Made by a program: the position numbers and the translations under genes. Positions 1-5,577 of a stretch of DNA of 7,575 bases are shown here, one piece after another (position 1 is the first letter of the stretch; each line of letters opens with the position of its first letter). The DNA is from an uncultured Stomatobaculum sp. (GTDB lineage Bacteria; Bacillota; Clostridia; Lachnospirales; Lachnospiraceae). The notes below the pieces were generated by a model that was not told the DNA's origin, did no database searches, and saw only the letters and a list, made by a program, of their open reading frames with translations. Where the stretch lies: NCBI GenBank assembly GCA_938010625.1, contig CALLVJ010000133.1, forward strand, positions 1 to 7,575, in the 5' to 3' direction.

Positions 1-244
1 CGAGAAGCACCATAATCAGGATGACATAGAGAGTCAGCGGGATGGTCGAAATGATATCCACGATCCGCATCATGAACTCATCGACATTTCCCCCGAGATA
101 GCCGGAGACGCCGCCGTAGAGGATCCCGATCAGAAGGTTCACGATCACCGCGACGAAGGCCACGACGAGGGATACCCTGCTTCCGTACATAAGGCGCGTC
201 AGAATATCCCGCCCCAGAGAATCCGTGCCGAGCAGATAGTCTCG
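1..244 (-). pseudogene. Interior fragment of an OppC/DppC-type peptide ABC transporter permease, 5' end missing
   Basis: Read on the minus strand from about 244 down to the window edge, one frame is open and encodes a segment containing LLGTDSLGRD, then LTRLMYGSRVSLVV, then YGGVSGYLGG, then VDEFMMRIVDI and a hydrophobic stretch. This order is typical of the middle of OppC/DppC membrane permeases, which import oligopeptides or dipeptides across the cytoplasmic membrane with an OppB-type partner and ATPases. The N-terminal part of the family, about 90-100 residues with the first membrane helix, is absent. Upstream of about 250 the DNA is mscL in a different frame, and I see no start codon for the permease. 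The gene runs off the left edge, so its 3' end, with the EAA loop that contacts the ATPase, is not visible. It is either a truncated remnant of a real rearrangement or half of a chimeric junction. The family call is fairly sure; its status is not. Confidence 0.7.
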
Positions 245-587
245 GTTTCGGATCCTTCGGCTTTTCCTCGCTCTTCTTGTTGACTGTATTTGCCGCCTTC
301 ACAATGCAGAAGACTGCGAGTGCAATGAAGAAGAAGTTCAGGACATTCTGTAAGAATGCACCATAGGCGAGCGAGACAGCCTCGCCGCCGAGCGGGTTCG
401 GAATCGTCAGCGCAAGTGAAGCGATGTTGATCCGGCCCAGAATCATACCGAGCAGCGGCATGATGATATCATCCACCAGCGACTTCACAATCGTGCTGAA
501 CGCACCGCCAATGATCACACCAACTGCCATGTCGAGGACATTGCCTTTCAGCGCAAACTCCTTGAATTCTTTTATAAATCCCTTCAT
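78..587 (-). CDS. mscL: Large-conductance mechanosensitive channel MscL, C-terminus replaced by out-of-frame permease sequence
   Basis: MscL forms a homopentameric pore in the cytoplasmic membrane that opens under membrane tension and releases solutes during osmotic downshock. Residues 1-110 are clear MscL: an N-terminal amphipathic segment (IKEFKEFALKGN), the pore-lining first membrane helix at about 14-46 with LDMAVGVIIGGAF, a short periplasmic-type loop, and the second membrane helix at about 75-100 (GAFLQNVLNFFFIALAVF). After the charged linker ending in KDP (residues 111-113) the usual C-terminal helix, which in the family reads like LLTEIRDLL, is absent. Instead about 55 Arg-rich residues follow, which are the OppC-like DNA read in the wrong frame. 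The open frame of 169 aa therefore exceeds the usual 125-150 aa. In E. coli MscL the C-terminal bundle is dispensable for gating, so the channel could still work. The start at 587 has a GAGGTGG ribosome binding site at 593-599. Confidence 0.85.
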   Translation of the reverse strand: MKGFIKEFKEFALKGNVLDMAVGVIIGGAFSTIVKSLVDDIIMPLLGMILGRINIASLALTIPNPLGGEAVSLAYGAFLQNVLNFFFIALAVFCIVKAANTVNKKSEEKPKDPKPRLSARHGFSGAGYSDAPYVRKQGIPRRGLRRGDREPSDRDPLRRRLRLSRGKCR

Positions 588-607
588 CTATTCCACCTCG
601 CAAGAGC

Positions 608-637
608 ATTATAACAATAGCTGCAATTTCTTTCCAA
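608..637 (-). promoter_or_regulatory. Probable mscL promoter
   Basis: On the minus strand there is a TTGGAA -35 element (632-637), an 18-base spacer and a perfect TATAAT -10 (608-613) preceded by TG one base upstream, an extended -10. It lies about 20 bases upstream of the mscL start and its ribosome binding site. The match is good for a housekeeping sigma factor. The gap from 588 to 744 holds only this promoter and the divergent one for the downstream heptose gene. Confidence 0.6.
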
Positions 638-697
638 GTATATCAGCGCGTCTGCAAAATGAGAAATAGAATGTTCCGGAGAAAAAAGGATATTTTA

Positions 698-706
698 TGG
701 TATAAT
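698..706 (+). promoter_or_regulatory. Extended -10 promoter for the heptose nucleotidyltransferase/phosphatase gene
   Basis: TGG followed directly by TATAAT (701-706) forms an extended -10 element, about 39 bases before the start at 745. No good -35 hexamer is visible at 16-18 bases upstream, which is compatible with extended -10 promoters. The ribosome binding site GGAGAGGAG follows at 731-739. Confidence 0.55.
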
Positions 707-744
707 CGACCAGAAAACAGTAAACATAACGGAGAGGAGCAAAG

Positions 745-2049
745 ATGCAGGCAGTAATCATGGCTGGCGGCAAGGGCAGCCGTCTCGCAGCGCTCACGAA
801 AGATGAAATTCCAAAGCCCATGGCGCCCTTCCTCGGAAAGCCCCTGCTCGCATGGCAGCTGGAACAGCTGAAACGCTACGGCATTGACCGCGTGACACTT
901 GTGGTCGGTCACCTGAGGGAGAAAATTATTGATTTCTTTGGCGACGGTAGCGCGCTCGGTATGCACCTTGACTACGTGGAGGAGATAGAGCCGCTTGGCA
1001 CAGCGGGGGCCTTTCCGCTGCTTCTGCCGCACATTGCGAGCGATCATTTCCTGCTTCTCTTTGGAGATATTCGCTTTGATATTGATATTCTGCGGATGGA
1101 GCGCTTTTTCCTGGAAAAGGCGGCAGACTGTCTGCTTTTTGCGCATCCAAATGCCCATCCCTACGACTCGGATCTCATTGTGACGGACGGCGAAAATCGC
1201 GTCACAGGTTTTGACTCGAAGCACAATGTGCGGACGGGCTGGCAGGATAATCTTGTGAATGCAGGTATCTATATCCTTTCGCGAGACATGCTGCGCCGCG
1301 TTCCGAAAGTGAAAAAGACAGATTTTGAGAAGGAACTTCTTGCCTCAATGGCGGAGAGAGGTGAGGCGATTTTTGCCTACCGCTCTCCCGAATATGTGAA
1401 AGATGTCGGCACGGTGGACCGCATTCGGGCGGCGGAGACGGAGTGGAGGTCGGGCTTTCCGGCAAAGCGGAATCTCGAATTCCCGCAGCGCGCAGTATTT
1501 CTTGACCGGGACGGCGTCATCAACCGCTGCAATGGCTTTGTGCGGACGCCAGAGGAATTGGAGCTTCTGCCCTGTGCTGCGAAAGGGCTCAGTCGGCTGA
1601 ACAGCTCGCCCTATCTCGCACTTGTCGTGAGCAACCAGCCGGTGGTAGCACGCGGCGAGACCAGCGAGGCAGAGCTCACGGTGATTTTCAACAAGATGAA
1701 GACCTTGCTCGGGCGGGAGGGCGCCTTTGTGGACGACGTTTTCTATTGTCCGCATCATCCGGACAGCGGTTTTCCGGGCGAGATCAGGGAATTGAAAATT
1801 GACTGCGACTGCCGGAAGCCGAAGATCGGCATGCTGCGTCGGGCGGCGGAGCGCTATCACCTGGATCTCTCTGCCTGCTATTTGGTCGGCGATACGACGA
1901 CAGACATCCAGTGCGGAAAGAATGCGGGTGTGAAAACTGTGCTGGTGCAGACGGGAGAGGCCGGGCAGGATCGGAAGTATGCGGTCACGCCGGATATTGT
2001 CGCAGAAGACCTCGCAGATGCGGCGGCAAAGATTCTCGCGGCGCAGTGA
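745..2049 (+). CDS. hddC: Bifunctional heptose-1-phosphate guanylyltransferase (HddC-type) / heptose 1,7-bisphosphate phosphatase (GmhB-type)
   Basis: This 434-residue cytoplasmic protein joins two enzymes of nucleotide-activated heptose synthesis. Residues 1 to about 235 are a sugar nucleotidyltransferase: the GGKGSRL nucleotide-binding loop is at 8-14, IPKPMAP at 22-28, the LGTAGA segment at 84-89 and the metal-binding FGD at 106-108. Residues from about 248 on are a HAD phosphatase of the HisB-N/GmhB kind: DRDGVIN at 254-260 (Asp254 nucleophile, Asp256 acid/base), SNQ at 296-298, zinc-type ligands in CPHH (335-338) and CDC (354-356), the RKPK lysine motif at 357-360 and GDTTTD at 382-387. 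By family knowledge the phosphatase makes heptose 1-phosphate from the 1,7-bisphosphate and the transferase makes GDP-heptose, used in surface glycans or S-layer glycosylation. The exact sugar and nucleotide are inferred. No gmhA or heptose kinase gene is next to it. The start at 745 is supported by GGAGAGGAG at 731-739. Confidence 0.85.
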   Translation: MQAVIMAGGKGSRLAALTKDEIPKPMAPFLGKPLLAWQLEQLKRYGIDRVTLVVGHLREKIIDFFGDGSALGMHLDYVEEIEPLGTAGAFPLLLPHIASDHFLLLFGDIRFDIDILRMERFFLEKAADCLLFAHPNAHPYDSDLIVTDGENRVTGFDSKHNVRTGWQDNLVNAGIYILSRDMLRRVPKVKKTDFEKELLASMAERGEAIFAYRSPEYVKDVGTVDRIRAAETEWRSGFPAKRNLEFPQRAVFLDRDGVINRCNGFVRTPEELELLPCAAKGLSRLNSSPYLALVVSNQPVVARGETSEAELTVIFNKMKTLLGREGAFVDDVFYCPHHPDSGFPGEIRELKIDCDCRKPKIGMLRRAAERYHLDLSACYLVGDTTTDIQCGKNAGVKTVLVQTGEAGQDRKYAVTPDIVAEDLADAAAKILAAQ

Positions 2050-2084
2050 TTCTACTAGAGCGAGAAAGCAATTCGTGGTAGAAT
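2049..2084. repeat. Short inverted repeat between the heptose gene and the YbjN gene
   Basis: ATTCTAC at 2049-2055 is the exact reverse complement of GTAGAAT at 2078-2084, with a 22-base loop. No T-run follows, so it is a poor terminator. TAGAAT within the right arm, and again at 2095-2100, could be -10 elements, but no convincing -35 was seen. The downstream gene may be read through from the heptose gene. It could be chance. Confidence 0.25.
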
Positions 2085-2145
2085 GGATATAGATTAGAAT
2101 GAATGTTGATGAGGGAAGAAAGTAAGCAAGACGGAGGAAGAAAGA

Positions 2146-2631
2146 ATGGCAGAGAGAGGATATTCGCGTGAACTCGCGGAGGCGATTGATAACTACCTGA
2201 TTGAGAACGACTGGAGCATCTCGTTTGACAAGGACACGGGAATTTTTCGCTTTGGCCTTTCGATTGACGGCAAGCTGCAGCAGATCCGCTATGTGATTGT
2301 AGTCGGCCAGCAGTCCTATACCTGCTATGCAATTTCGCCGATCGGTGCGGACAAGGACGATGCGCGCATGATGAAGGAGATGGCGGAGTTTACTTGCCGC
2401 GCCAACTACAATCTGAAACTCGGCAATTTTGAGCTCGACATGCGGGATGGAGAGGTGCGCTTCAAAGTGCATGTGGACAGCACGGGAATGGTACCAAACC
2501 GCGATATCATTGACAATAGCATTTCTTGTCCTGCGGCTATGTTTGAGCGCTATGGCAAGGGAATTACCGGCATTGTCTTCAACGAGGAGAAGGCGGAGAG
2601 CGCTGTCGCAAAATGCGAAGAGGATATGTGA
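2146..2631 (+). CDS. YbjN-family small protein
   Basis: This 161-residue soluble protein has no signal peptide or membrane helix. It starts with a helix (ELAEAIDNYLIENDWSISF), continues with alternating strands (GIFRFGLSIDGKLQQIRYVIVVGQQSYTCYAI) and then a helix with MMKEMAEFTCRANYNLKLGNFELDMRDGEVRFKVHVD. This layout and the central LKLGNFELDMRDGEVRFK segment fit the YbjN family, a fold related to type III secretion chaperones whose precise role is unknown in Gram-positive bacteria; E. coli YbjN has been linked to motility and stress. The start has GGAGGA at 2133-2138. It lies 96 bases after the heptose gene on the same strand and is followed at once by a strong terminator, so the two may form a short operon. 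The family call is by pattern only. Confidence 0.65.
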   Translation: MAERGYSRELAEAIDNYLIENDWSISFDKDTGIFRFGLSIDGKLQQIRYVIVVGQQSYTCYAISPIGADKDDARMMKEMAEFTCRANYNLKLGNFELDMRDGEVRFKVHVDSTGMVPNRDIIDNSISCPAAMFERYGKGITGIVFNEEKAESAVAKCEEDM

Positions 2632-2648
2632 GCGTGGAAGCGTAACAG

Positions 2649-2683
2649 AAAAAGGAGTTGTGCAGCTGCACAGCTCCTTTTTT
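2649..2683. terminator. Bidirectional rho-independent terminator between convergent genes
   Basis: The sequence forms a near-perfect hairpin: an A-run and GGAGTTGTGC pair with GCACAGCTCC and a T-run around a central AGCT, with a single G-U pair. Because the A-run lies on one side and the T-run on the other, it can end transcription of the YbjN gene (plus strand) and of the methyltransferase (minus strand). Its last base is part of the methyltransferase stop codon (2683-2685). Confidence 0.9.
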
Positions 2684-3585
2684 CATTGAGTCCAGAGACC
2701 ACTTGCGCCGCAGGGCAGGGTAAGACCGTTTTCGCTGACCGGAAGGCCCAGTTCTTCGGCAACAATGTTGCCGCCGAAACGCGGCGTGATCAGATCGCCG
2801 AGCAGGTAGGAGAGGACGGAAGCCTGCAGGCCTGTCGTATAGGAGCTGATTAAGAAGAAGATCGGCGTATCCGAGAGCAGGGAAACGCAGTCCACGAGGA
2901 GATCGTAGAGTGTGTCCTCGAGTTTCCAGAGTTCGCCGTTCGGGCCGCGCCCATAGGACGGCGGATCCATGATGATCGCGTCGTAGTGGTGGCCGCGCCG
3001 AAGTTCGCGCTGCACGAATTTCGCGCAGTCATCGACCAGCCAGCGGATGGGCGCAGCCGAGAGACTGGAGGACGCAGCATTTTCCTTTGCCCAGGCGACC
3101 ATGCCTTTGCTCGCATCGACATGTGTCACTTCGGCGCCCGCGGCCGCCGCGGCGAGAGTGGCGCCGCCGGTGTAGGCGAAAAGGTTTAAGACGCGCGCGG
3201 GATGCCCCTGCTGCATCGCGCCGTTAATAATGGAAGAAAAGCGATCCCAGTTTGCCGCCTGCTCGGGAAAGAGCCCCGTGTGCTTAAAGCGGAAGGGCTT
3301 TAACTGGAAGCGGAGCGTACTTGTGCGGGGCTTCACAAGGGATGCGGGAAGTGCATAGGAGATGTCCCACTGCTTCGGCAGGGAGAAGAATTCCCAGTCG
3401 CCGCCCCCGCGGTTACTCCGGTGGTAGTGCGCATCCGGCTTTCGCCAGCGCGGGTCTTTTTTGTCGCCGCGCCAAATGACCTGCGGATCCGGGCGCACCA
3501 AAAAAAAGTTTCCCCAGCGCTCCAGCTTTTCCCCTCCGGCACAATCCAAAACTTCATACTCTTTCCAGCGATCGGCTCTCAGCAT
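2683..3585 (-). CDS. Class I SAM-dependent methyltransferase, RlmI/RlmK-like, probably acting on rRNA
   Basis: The 300-residue protein is predicted to transfer a methyl group from S-adenosylmethionine, probably to ribosomal RNA by family resemblance; the exact base is unknown. Residues 1-90 form a short N-terminal region with YEVLDCAGGEKLERWG and a KPDAHYHRSNRGGGDWEF segment. Then come FRFKHTGLFPEQAANWD (99-114) and the SAM-binding core: LNLFAYTGGATLAAAAAGA (133-151), the acidic HVDASKGMVAWAKENA end of strand 2, and the catalytic-type motif DPPSYGRG (207-214) followed by LWKLED. This set matches the COG1092-like methyltransferases, but without an evident PUA RNA-binding domain. The start at 3585 is supported by AGAGGAGG on the minus strand (3591-3598). 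The gene is monocistronic here, convergent with the YbjN gene and divergent from the lipoprotein gene. Confidence 0.85.
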   Translation of the reverse strand: MLRADRWKEYEVLDCAGGEKLERWGNFFLVRPDPQVIWRGDKKDPRWRKPDAHYHRSNRGGGDWEFFSLPKQWDISYALPASLVKPRTSTLRFQLKPFRFKHTGLFPEQAANWDRFSSIINGAMQQGHPARVLNLFAYTGGATLAAAAAGAEVTHVDASKGMVAWAKENAASSSLSAAPIRWLVDDCAKFVQRELRRGHHYDAIIMDPPSYGRGPNGELWKLEDTLYDLLVDCVSLLSDTPIFFLISSYTTGLQASVLSYLLGDLITPRFGGNIVAEELGLPVSENGLTLPCGASGLWTQ

Positions 3586-3617
3586 AGCAGCCTCCTCTCT
3601 CAGCAGATATACGATCT

Positions 3618-3646
3618 AGTCTAACAAAGCGCGAGGAGAGCTTCAA
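3618..3646 (-). promoter_or_regulatory. Possible promoter for the methyltransferase
   Basis: On the minus strand TTGAAG (3641-3646) is followed after 17 bases by TAGACT (3618-3623). Both are partial matches to the housekeeping consensus with ideal spacing, and they sit just ahead of the ribosome binding site at 3591-3598. Confidence 0.4.
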
Positions 3647-3705
3647 GGCGCTTTCTTACAACTTTCTTGTGTTTTTGCAGAAAGCTTTCAAGAATTGTTC
3701 CGCCG

Positions 3706-3714
3706 TGCTAGAAT
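3706..3714 (+). promoter_or_regulatory. Extended -10 promoter for the lipoprotein gene
   Basis: TGC followed by TAGAAT (3709-3714) is an extended -10 element about 43 bases before the lipoprotein start. TTTCAA at 3686-3691 is a weak -35 candidate at 17 bases. The 171-base divergent region 3586-3756 holds this promoter and the minus-strand one for the methyltransferase. Confidence 0.45.
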
Positions 3715-3756
3715 AGCGGAAACTGAGTGACAGAAGTTCACAACGGAGGGAATCTT

Positions 3757-4218
3757 ATGAAAAAGAAGATGGCAGTTGTGCTCCTTGCGGCGGCGAGCCT
3801 GATGCTTGCGACCGCTTGCGGCGCAAAGAAGAACAGTGATACGACAGCGGCAGAGTCCGCGAGCAGTGCGGCGGAGTCCCAGGCAACGAGCGAGGGCGCG
3901 AGCACGGTAGCGAATGAGAGCACGGATCCGGGCGATGAGAATGTCGTCTACGATACCTACTCGCCAGAGGAGCTCTCTTCCATTCAGCAGTCTGAGGAAG
4001 AAGAGAACGCAAAGGAAGATGCCGAAGAGGACGCAAAGGATGAGGCCGAGGAGACAAAAGCGCAGGGTTCTGAGCAGGCAGATGATGGCCCGACCGGCAA
4101 GGTGACCAAGATCAAGAAGAATAAGGCTGGTAACTATGTGAAGCCGGAGAGCACGAGCAAGGCTGTCGAGCCGCCGCTCAGTGCGACCATATCGGAGGAG
4201 TCGGAATCCGCCCATTAA
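3757..4218 (+). CDS. Small acidic lipoprotein of unknown function
   Basis: I do not recognise a family. The 153-residue product begins with a lipoprotein signal peptide: MKKK, a hydrophobic core (AVVLLAAASLMLA) and a lipobox-like LATA before Cys21, so it should be lipidated and held on the outer face of the membrane. The mature part is low complexity: Ser/Ala/Thr/Glu-rich at 27-55, a Glu/Asp/Lys-rich acidic run at about 79-100 that may be helical, then a basic KVTKIKKNKAG patch (115-124) and a Ser/Glu-rich tail. No catalytic motif is visible. The ATG at 3757 is preferred over an in-frame GTG at 3727, because GGAGGG lies at 3745-3750 and the signal peptide begins exactly there. It has its own promoter-like sequence and terminator, so it is probably transcribed alone. 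Confidence 0.75.
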   Translation: MKKKMAVVLLAAASLMLATACGAKKNSDTTAAESASSAAESQATSEGASTVANESTDPGDENVVYDTYSPEELSSIQQSEEEENAKEDAEEDAKDEAEETKAQGSEQADDGPTGKVTKIKKNKAGNYVKPESTSKAVEPPLSATISEESESAH

Positions 4219-4231
4219 AAAATGAAAGAGT

Positions 4232-4271
4232 AAAAAAGAGCTGTGTCACTACTTGCACAGCTCTTTTTTTT
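4232..4271 (+). terminator. Rho-independent terminator after the lipoprotein gene
   Basis: AGAGCTGTG (4237-4245) pairs perfectly with CACAGCTCT (4256-4264) around a 10-base loop. It is flanked by an A-run on the left and eight T on the right (4264-4271). It ends the lipoprotein transcript 13 bases after the stop codon. Its right arm overlaps the probable promoter of the ribosomal operon. Confidence 0.9.
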
Positions 4272-4281
4272 GTAGTATACT
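4253..4281 (+). promoter_or_regulatory. Probable promoter of the S10 ribosomal protein operon
   Basis: TTGCAC (4253-4258) and TATACT (4276-4281) are separated by exactly 17 bases. The -10 matches five of six consensus bases and the -35 matches the key TTG. The -35 lies in the loop and descending arm of the preceding terminator. Transcription would begin near 4288 and give a leader of about 230 nt before rpsJ. Confidence 0.6.
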
Positions 4282-4287
4282 ATACGG

Positions 4288-4518
4288 CGCTGTGACATGA
4301 TAGCTGTGAAGCGTGAGGTTGCTGTCTCAAAGGGGCAGGAGTTCCGCAGAGCGAATGTCAAGTCTCGATACTGACGACAAGTCACTGTACAAACGAAGAG
4401 CGCCGGATTTCGAAAGAAAGAGGCCTGCCGCGGAGTTTCCACTAGGACACGCCCGGCACTGTGTACAGTCACCGCTTGTCGTACTTCAAAAAAGTGCGAA
4501 AAGGAGGCGACTTTTTTT
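4288..4518 (+). promoter_or_regulatory. Structured 5' leader of the S10 operon, possible ribosomal-protein autoregulatory RNA
   Basis: This 231-base non-coding stretch has strong self-complementarity. A long-range stem is formed by ACGACAAG (4374-4381) with CTTGTCGT (4475-4482), then, after an asymmetric internal loop, ACTGTACA (4384-4391) with TGTACAGT (4462-4469), and further in GCCGG (4402-4406) with CCGGC (4453-4457). The enclosed part also contains GAAA and TTTC segments that could pair. A smaller hairpin with GTCA (4357-4360) and TGAC (4372-4375) precedes it and shares two bases with the main stem. In E. coli the S10 leader is bound by L4, but this sequence does not look like that RNA to me. 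A regulatory role is inferred from position and structure. Confidence 0.5.
4488..4517 (+). promoter_or_regulatory. Hairpin placing the rpsJ ribosome binding site in its loop
   Basis: AAAAAAGT (4488-4495) is the exact complement of ACTTTTTT (4510-4517). A further GC pair on each side (4496-4497 with 4507-4508) is possible across a bulged G. The loop holds the ribosome binding site AAAAGGAGG (4499-4507), and the U-run directly touches the rpsJ ATG at 4519. The stem is mostly A-U and therefore weak. Confidence 0.4.
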
Positions 4519-4836
4519 ATGGCAAATCAGGTAATGAGAATCACGTTGAAGGCGTATGATCACAAGCTGGTTGATCAGTCTGCCGGAAAGATTGTCGACA
4601 CGGTGAAGAGAACGGGAGCTAAGGTCTCCGGTCCGATTCCGCTGCCGACCAGAAAGGAAGTAGTTACAATTCTTCGTGCGGTTCACAAGTACAAGGACAG
4701 CCGCGAGCAGTTTGAGCAGAGAACCCACAAGAGACTTATTGATGTTCTCGCGCCGACGGACAAGACAGTGGATGCGCTGTCTCGTCTCGAGATGCCGGCG
4801 GGCGTTCACATTGATATTCGCATGAAGACAAAATAA
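4519..4836 (+). CDS. rpsJ: 30S ribosomal protein S10
   Basis: S10 is part of the head of the small ribosomal subunit and, as NusE, also joins the NusB antitermination complex. The 105-residue protein is full length for the family (about 102-105) and nearly uniform with clostridial S10: [14 protein letters not shown] at 6-19, [35 protein letters not shown] across the middle (the exposed loop that contacts 16S rRNA and NusB), and [14 protein letters not shown] near the end. A second ATG at codon 6 would still leave the conserved core, but [15 protein letters not shown] is the usual start in these bacteria and GGAGG lies at 4503-4507. It is the first gene of the operon and carries the long structured leader. 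Confidence 0.98.
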   Translation: MANQVMRITLKAYDHKLVDQSAGKIVDTVKRTGAKVSGPIPLPTRKEVVTILRAVHKYKDSREQFEQRTHKRLIDVLAPTDKTVDALSRLEMPAGVHIDIRMKTK

Positions 4837-4882
4837 TATCCTGCTCTAGTATGAGCGCTGCCTGGCGCTCCGCTGTAGGATA
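4837..4882 (+). other. Two-tier hairpin between rpsJ and rplC
   Basis: TATCCT (4837-4842) pairs with AGGATA (4877-4882), and inside it GAGCGC (4853-4858) pairs with GCGCTC (4865-4870) around a 6-base loop. It fills almost all of the gap between the rpsJ stop and the rplC ribosome binding site (AGGAGGA near 4886-4892). No T-run follows, so it is not an intrinsic terminator. An RNA processing, stability or translation-control element is possible. Confidence 0.5.
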
Positions 4883-4896
4883 AACAGGAGGAAGAA

Positions 4897-5577
4897 ATGA
4901 AAAAGGCAATTCTTGCAACAAAGGTCGGTATGACCCAGGTCTACAATGAGGCCGGTGTGCTTGTGCCGGTCACGGTACTGAAGGCAGGTCCCTGCGTCGT
5001 GACTCGCGTCAAGAGCGAAGAGAGCGACGGCTACAATGCGGTCCAGGTCGCGTATGGCGAGATCCGCACGAAGCTTGTCAACAAGCCGGATGCTGGCCAG
5101 CTTGAAAAAGCCGGCGTTGAGAAGGAGGTTGTGACCCGCGGCGAGCACAAGAGAGAAGTGTTTAAGGCAGGCCGTTTCCTCAGAGAGTTCCGCTTCGAGA
5201 ACGCTGCTGCGTTCCATGTGAAGGATGTCATCAAGGCAGATATCTTCGCGGCAGGCGACAAGATTGATGCGACGGCTGTCTCCAAAGGCAAGGGCTTCCA
5301 GGGCGCTATCAAAAAGAACGGCCAGCACCGCGGGCCGATGGCGCACGGCTCCAAGTTCCACAGACACCAGGGCTCCAACGGTTCCTCTTCGGATCCAAGC
5401 CGTGTGTTCAAGGGCAAGGGGATGCCGGGCCACATGGGTCATGTGACAGTCACGACGCAGAACCTCGAGGTCGTGAAAGTCGACGCTGAGAACGACCTCA
5501 TTCTGGTCAAGGGCGCAATCCCGGGTTCCAGAAAAGCTCTGGTCACGCTCCGCGAGACGGTAAAGAGCAAGAAGTAA
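4897..5577 (+). CDS. rplC: 50S ribosomal protein L3
   Basis: L3 binds 23S rRNA early in large-subunit assembly, and its long internal loop reaches toward the peptidyl transferase centre. The sequence shows the conserved start [16 protein letters not shown], the GPCVVT segment (31-36), [25 protein letters not shown] (112-136), the central loop [19 protein letters not shown] (144-162), the [16 protein letters not shown] run (166-181) and VTTQNLEVV. It has 226 residues against about 205-215 in most relatives. The extra length seems to lie at about 75-91, a charged [17 protein letters not shown] stretch before [10 protein letters not shown]. The start at 4897 has AGGAGGA upstream. It follows rpsJ after a hairpin-containing gap and precedes rplD by 25 bases. 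Confidence 0.98.
   Translation: MKKAILATKVGMTQVYNEAGVLVPVTVLKAGPCVVTRVKSEESDGYNAVQVAYGEIRTKLVNKPDAGQLEKAGVEKEVVTRGEHKREVFKAGRFLREFRFENAAAFHVKDVIKADIFAAGDKIDATAVSKGKGFQGAIKKNGQHRGPMAHGSKFHRHQGSNGSSSDPSRVFKGKGMPGHMGHVTVTTQNLEVVKVDAENDLILVKGAIPGSRKALVTLRETVKSKK

Noticed and set aside
1345..2472. Long minus-strand open frame of 375 codons opposite the heptose and YbjN genes
   Set aside because: It is antisense to two well-supported genes, has no recognisable domain or ribosome binding site, and such frames are common opposite GC-rich coding DNA.
3727..3756. Upstream in-frame GTG as the lipoprotein start
   Set aside because: There is no ribosome binding site before it and it would place charged residues ahead of the signal peptide. 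The ATG at 3757 has GGAGGG at ideal distance.
3688..4215. Minus-strand open frame of 175 codons opposite the lipoprotein gene
   Set aside because: Its Leu/Arg-rich, low-complexity content is the mirror of the Glu/Ala/Ser-rich lipoprotein, whose signal peptide and ribosome binding site are clear.
4488..4518. Intrinsic terminator just before rpsJ
   Set aside because: A stem followed by a U-run is present, but the stem is nearly all A-U, the U-run is part of the stem, and the loop holds the ribosome binding site. A translation-related hairpin fits better.
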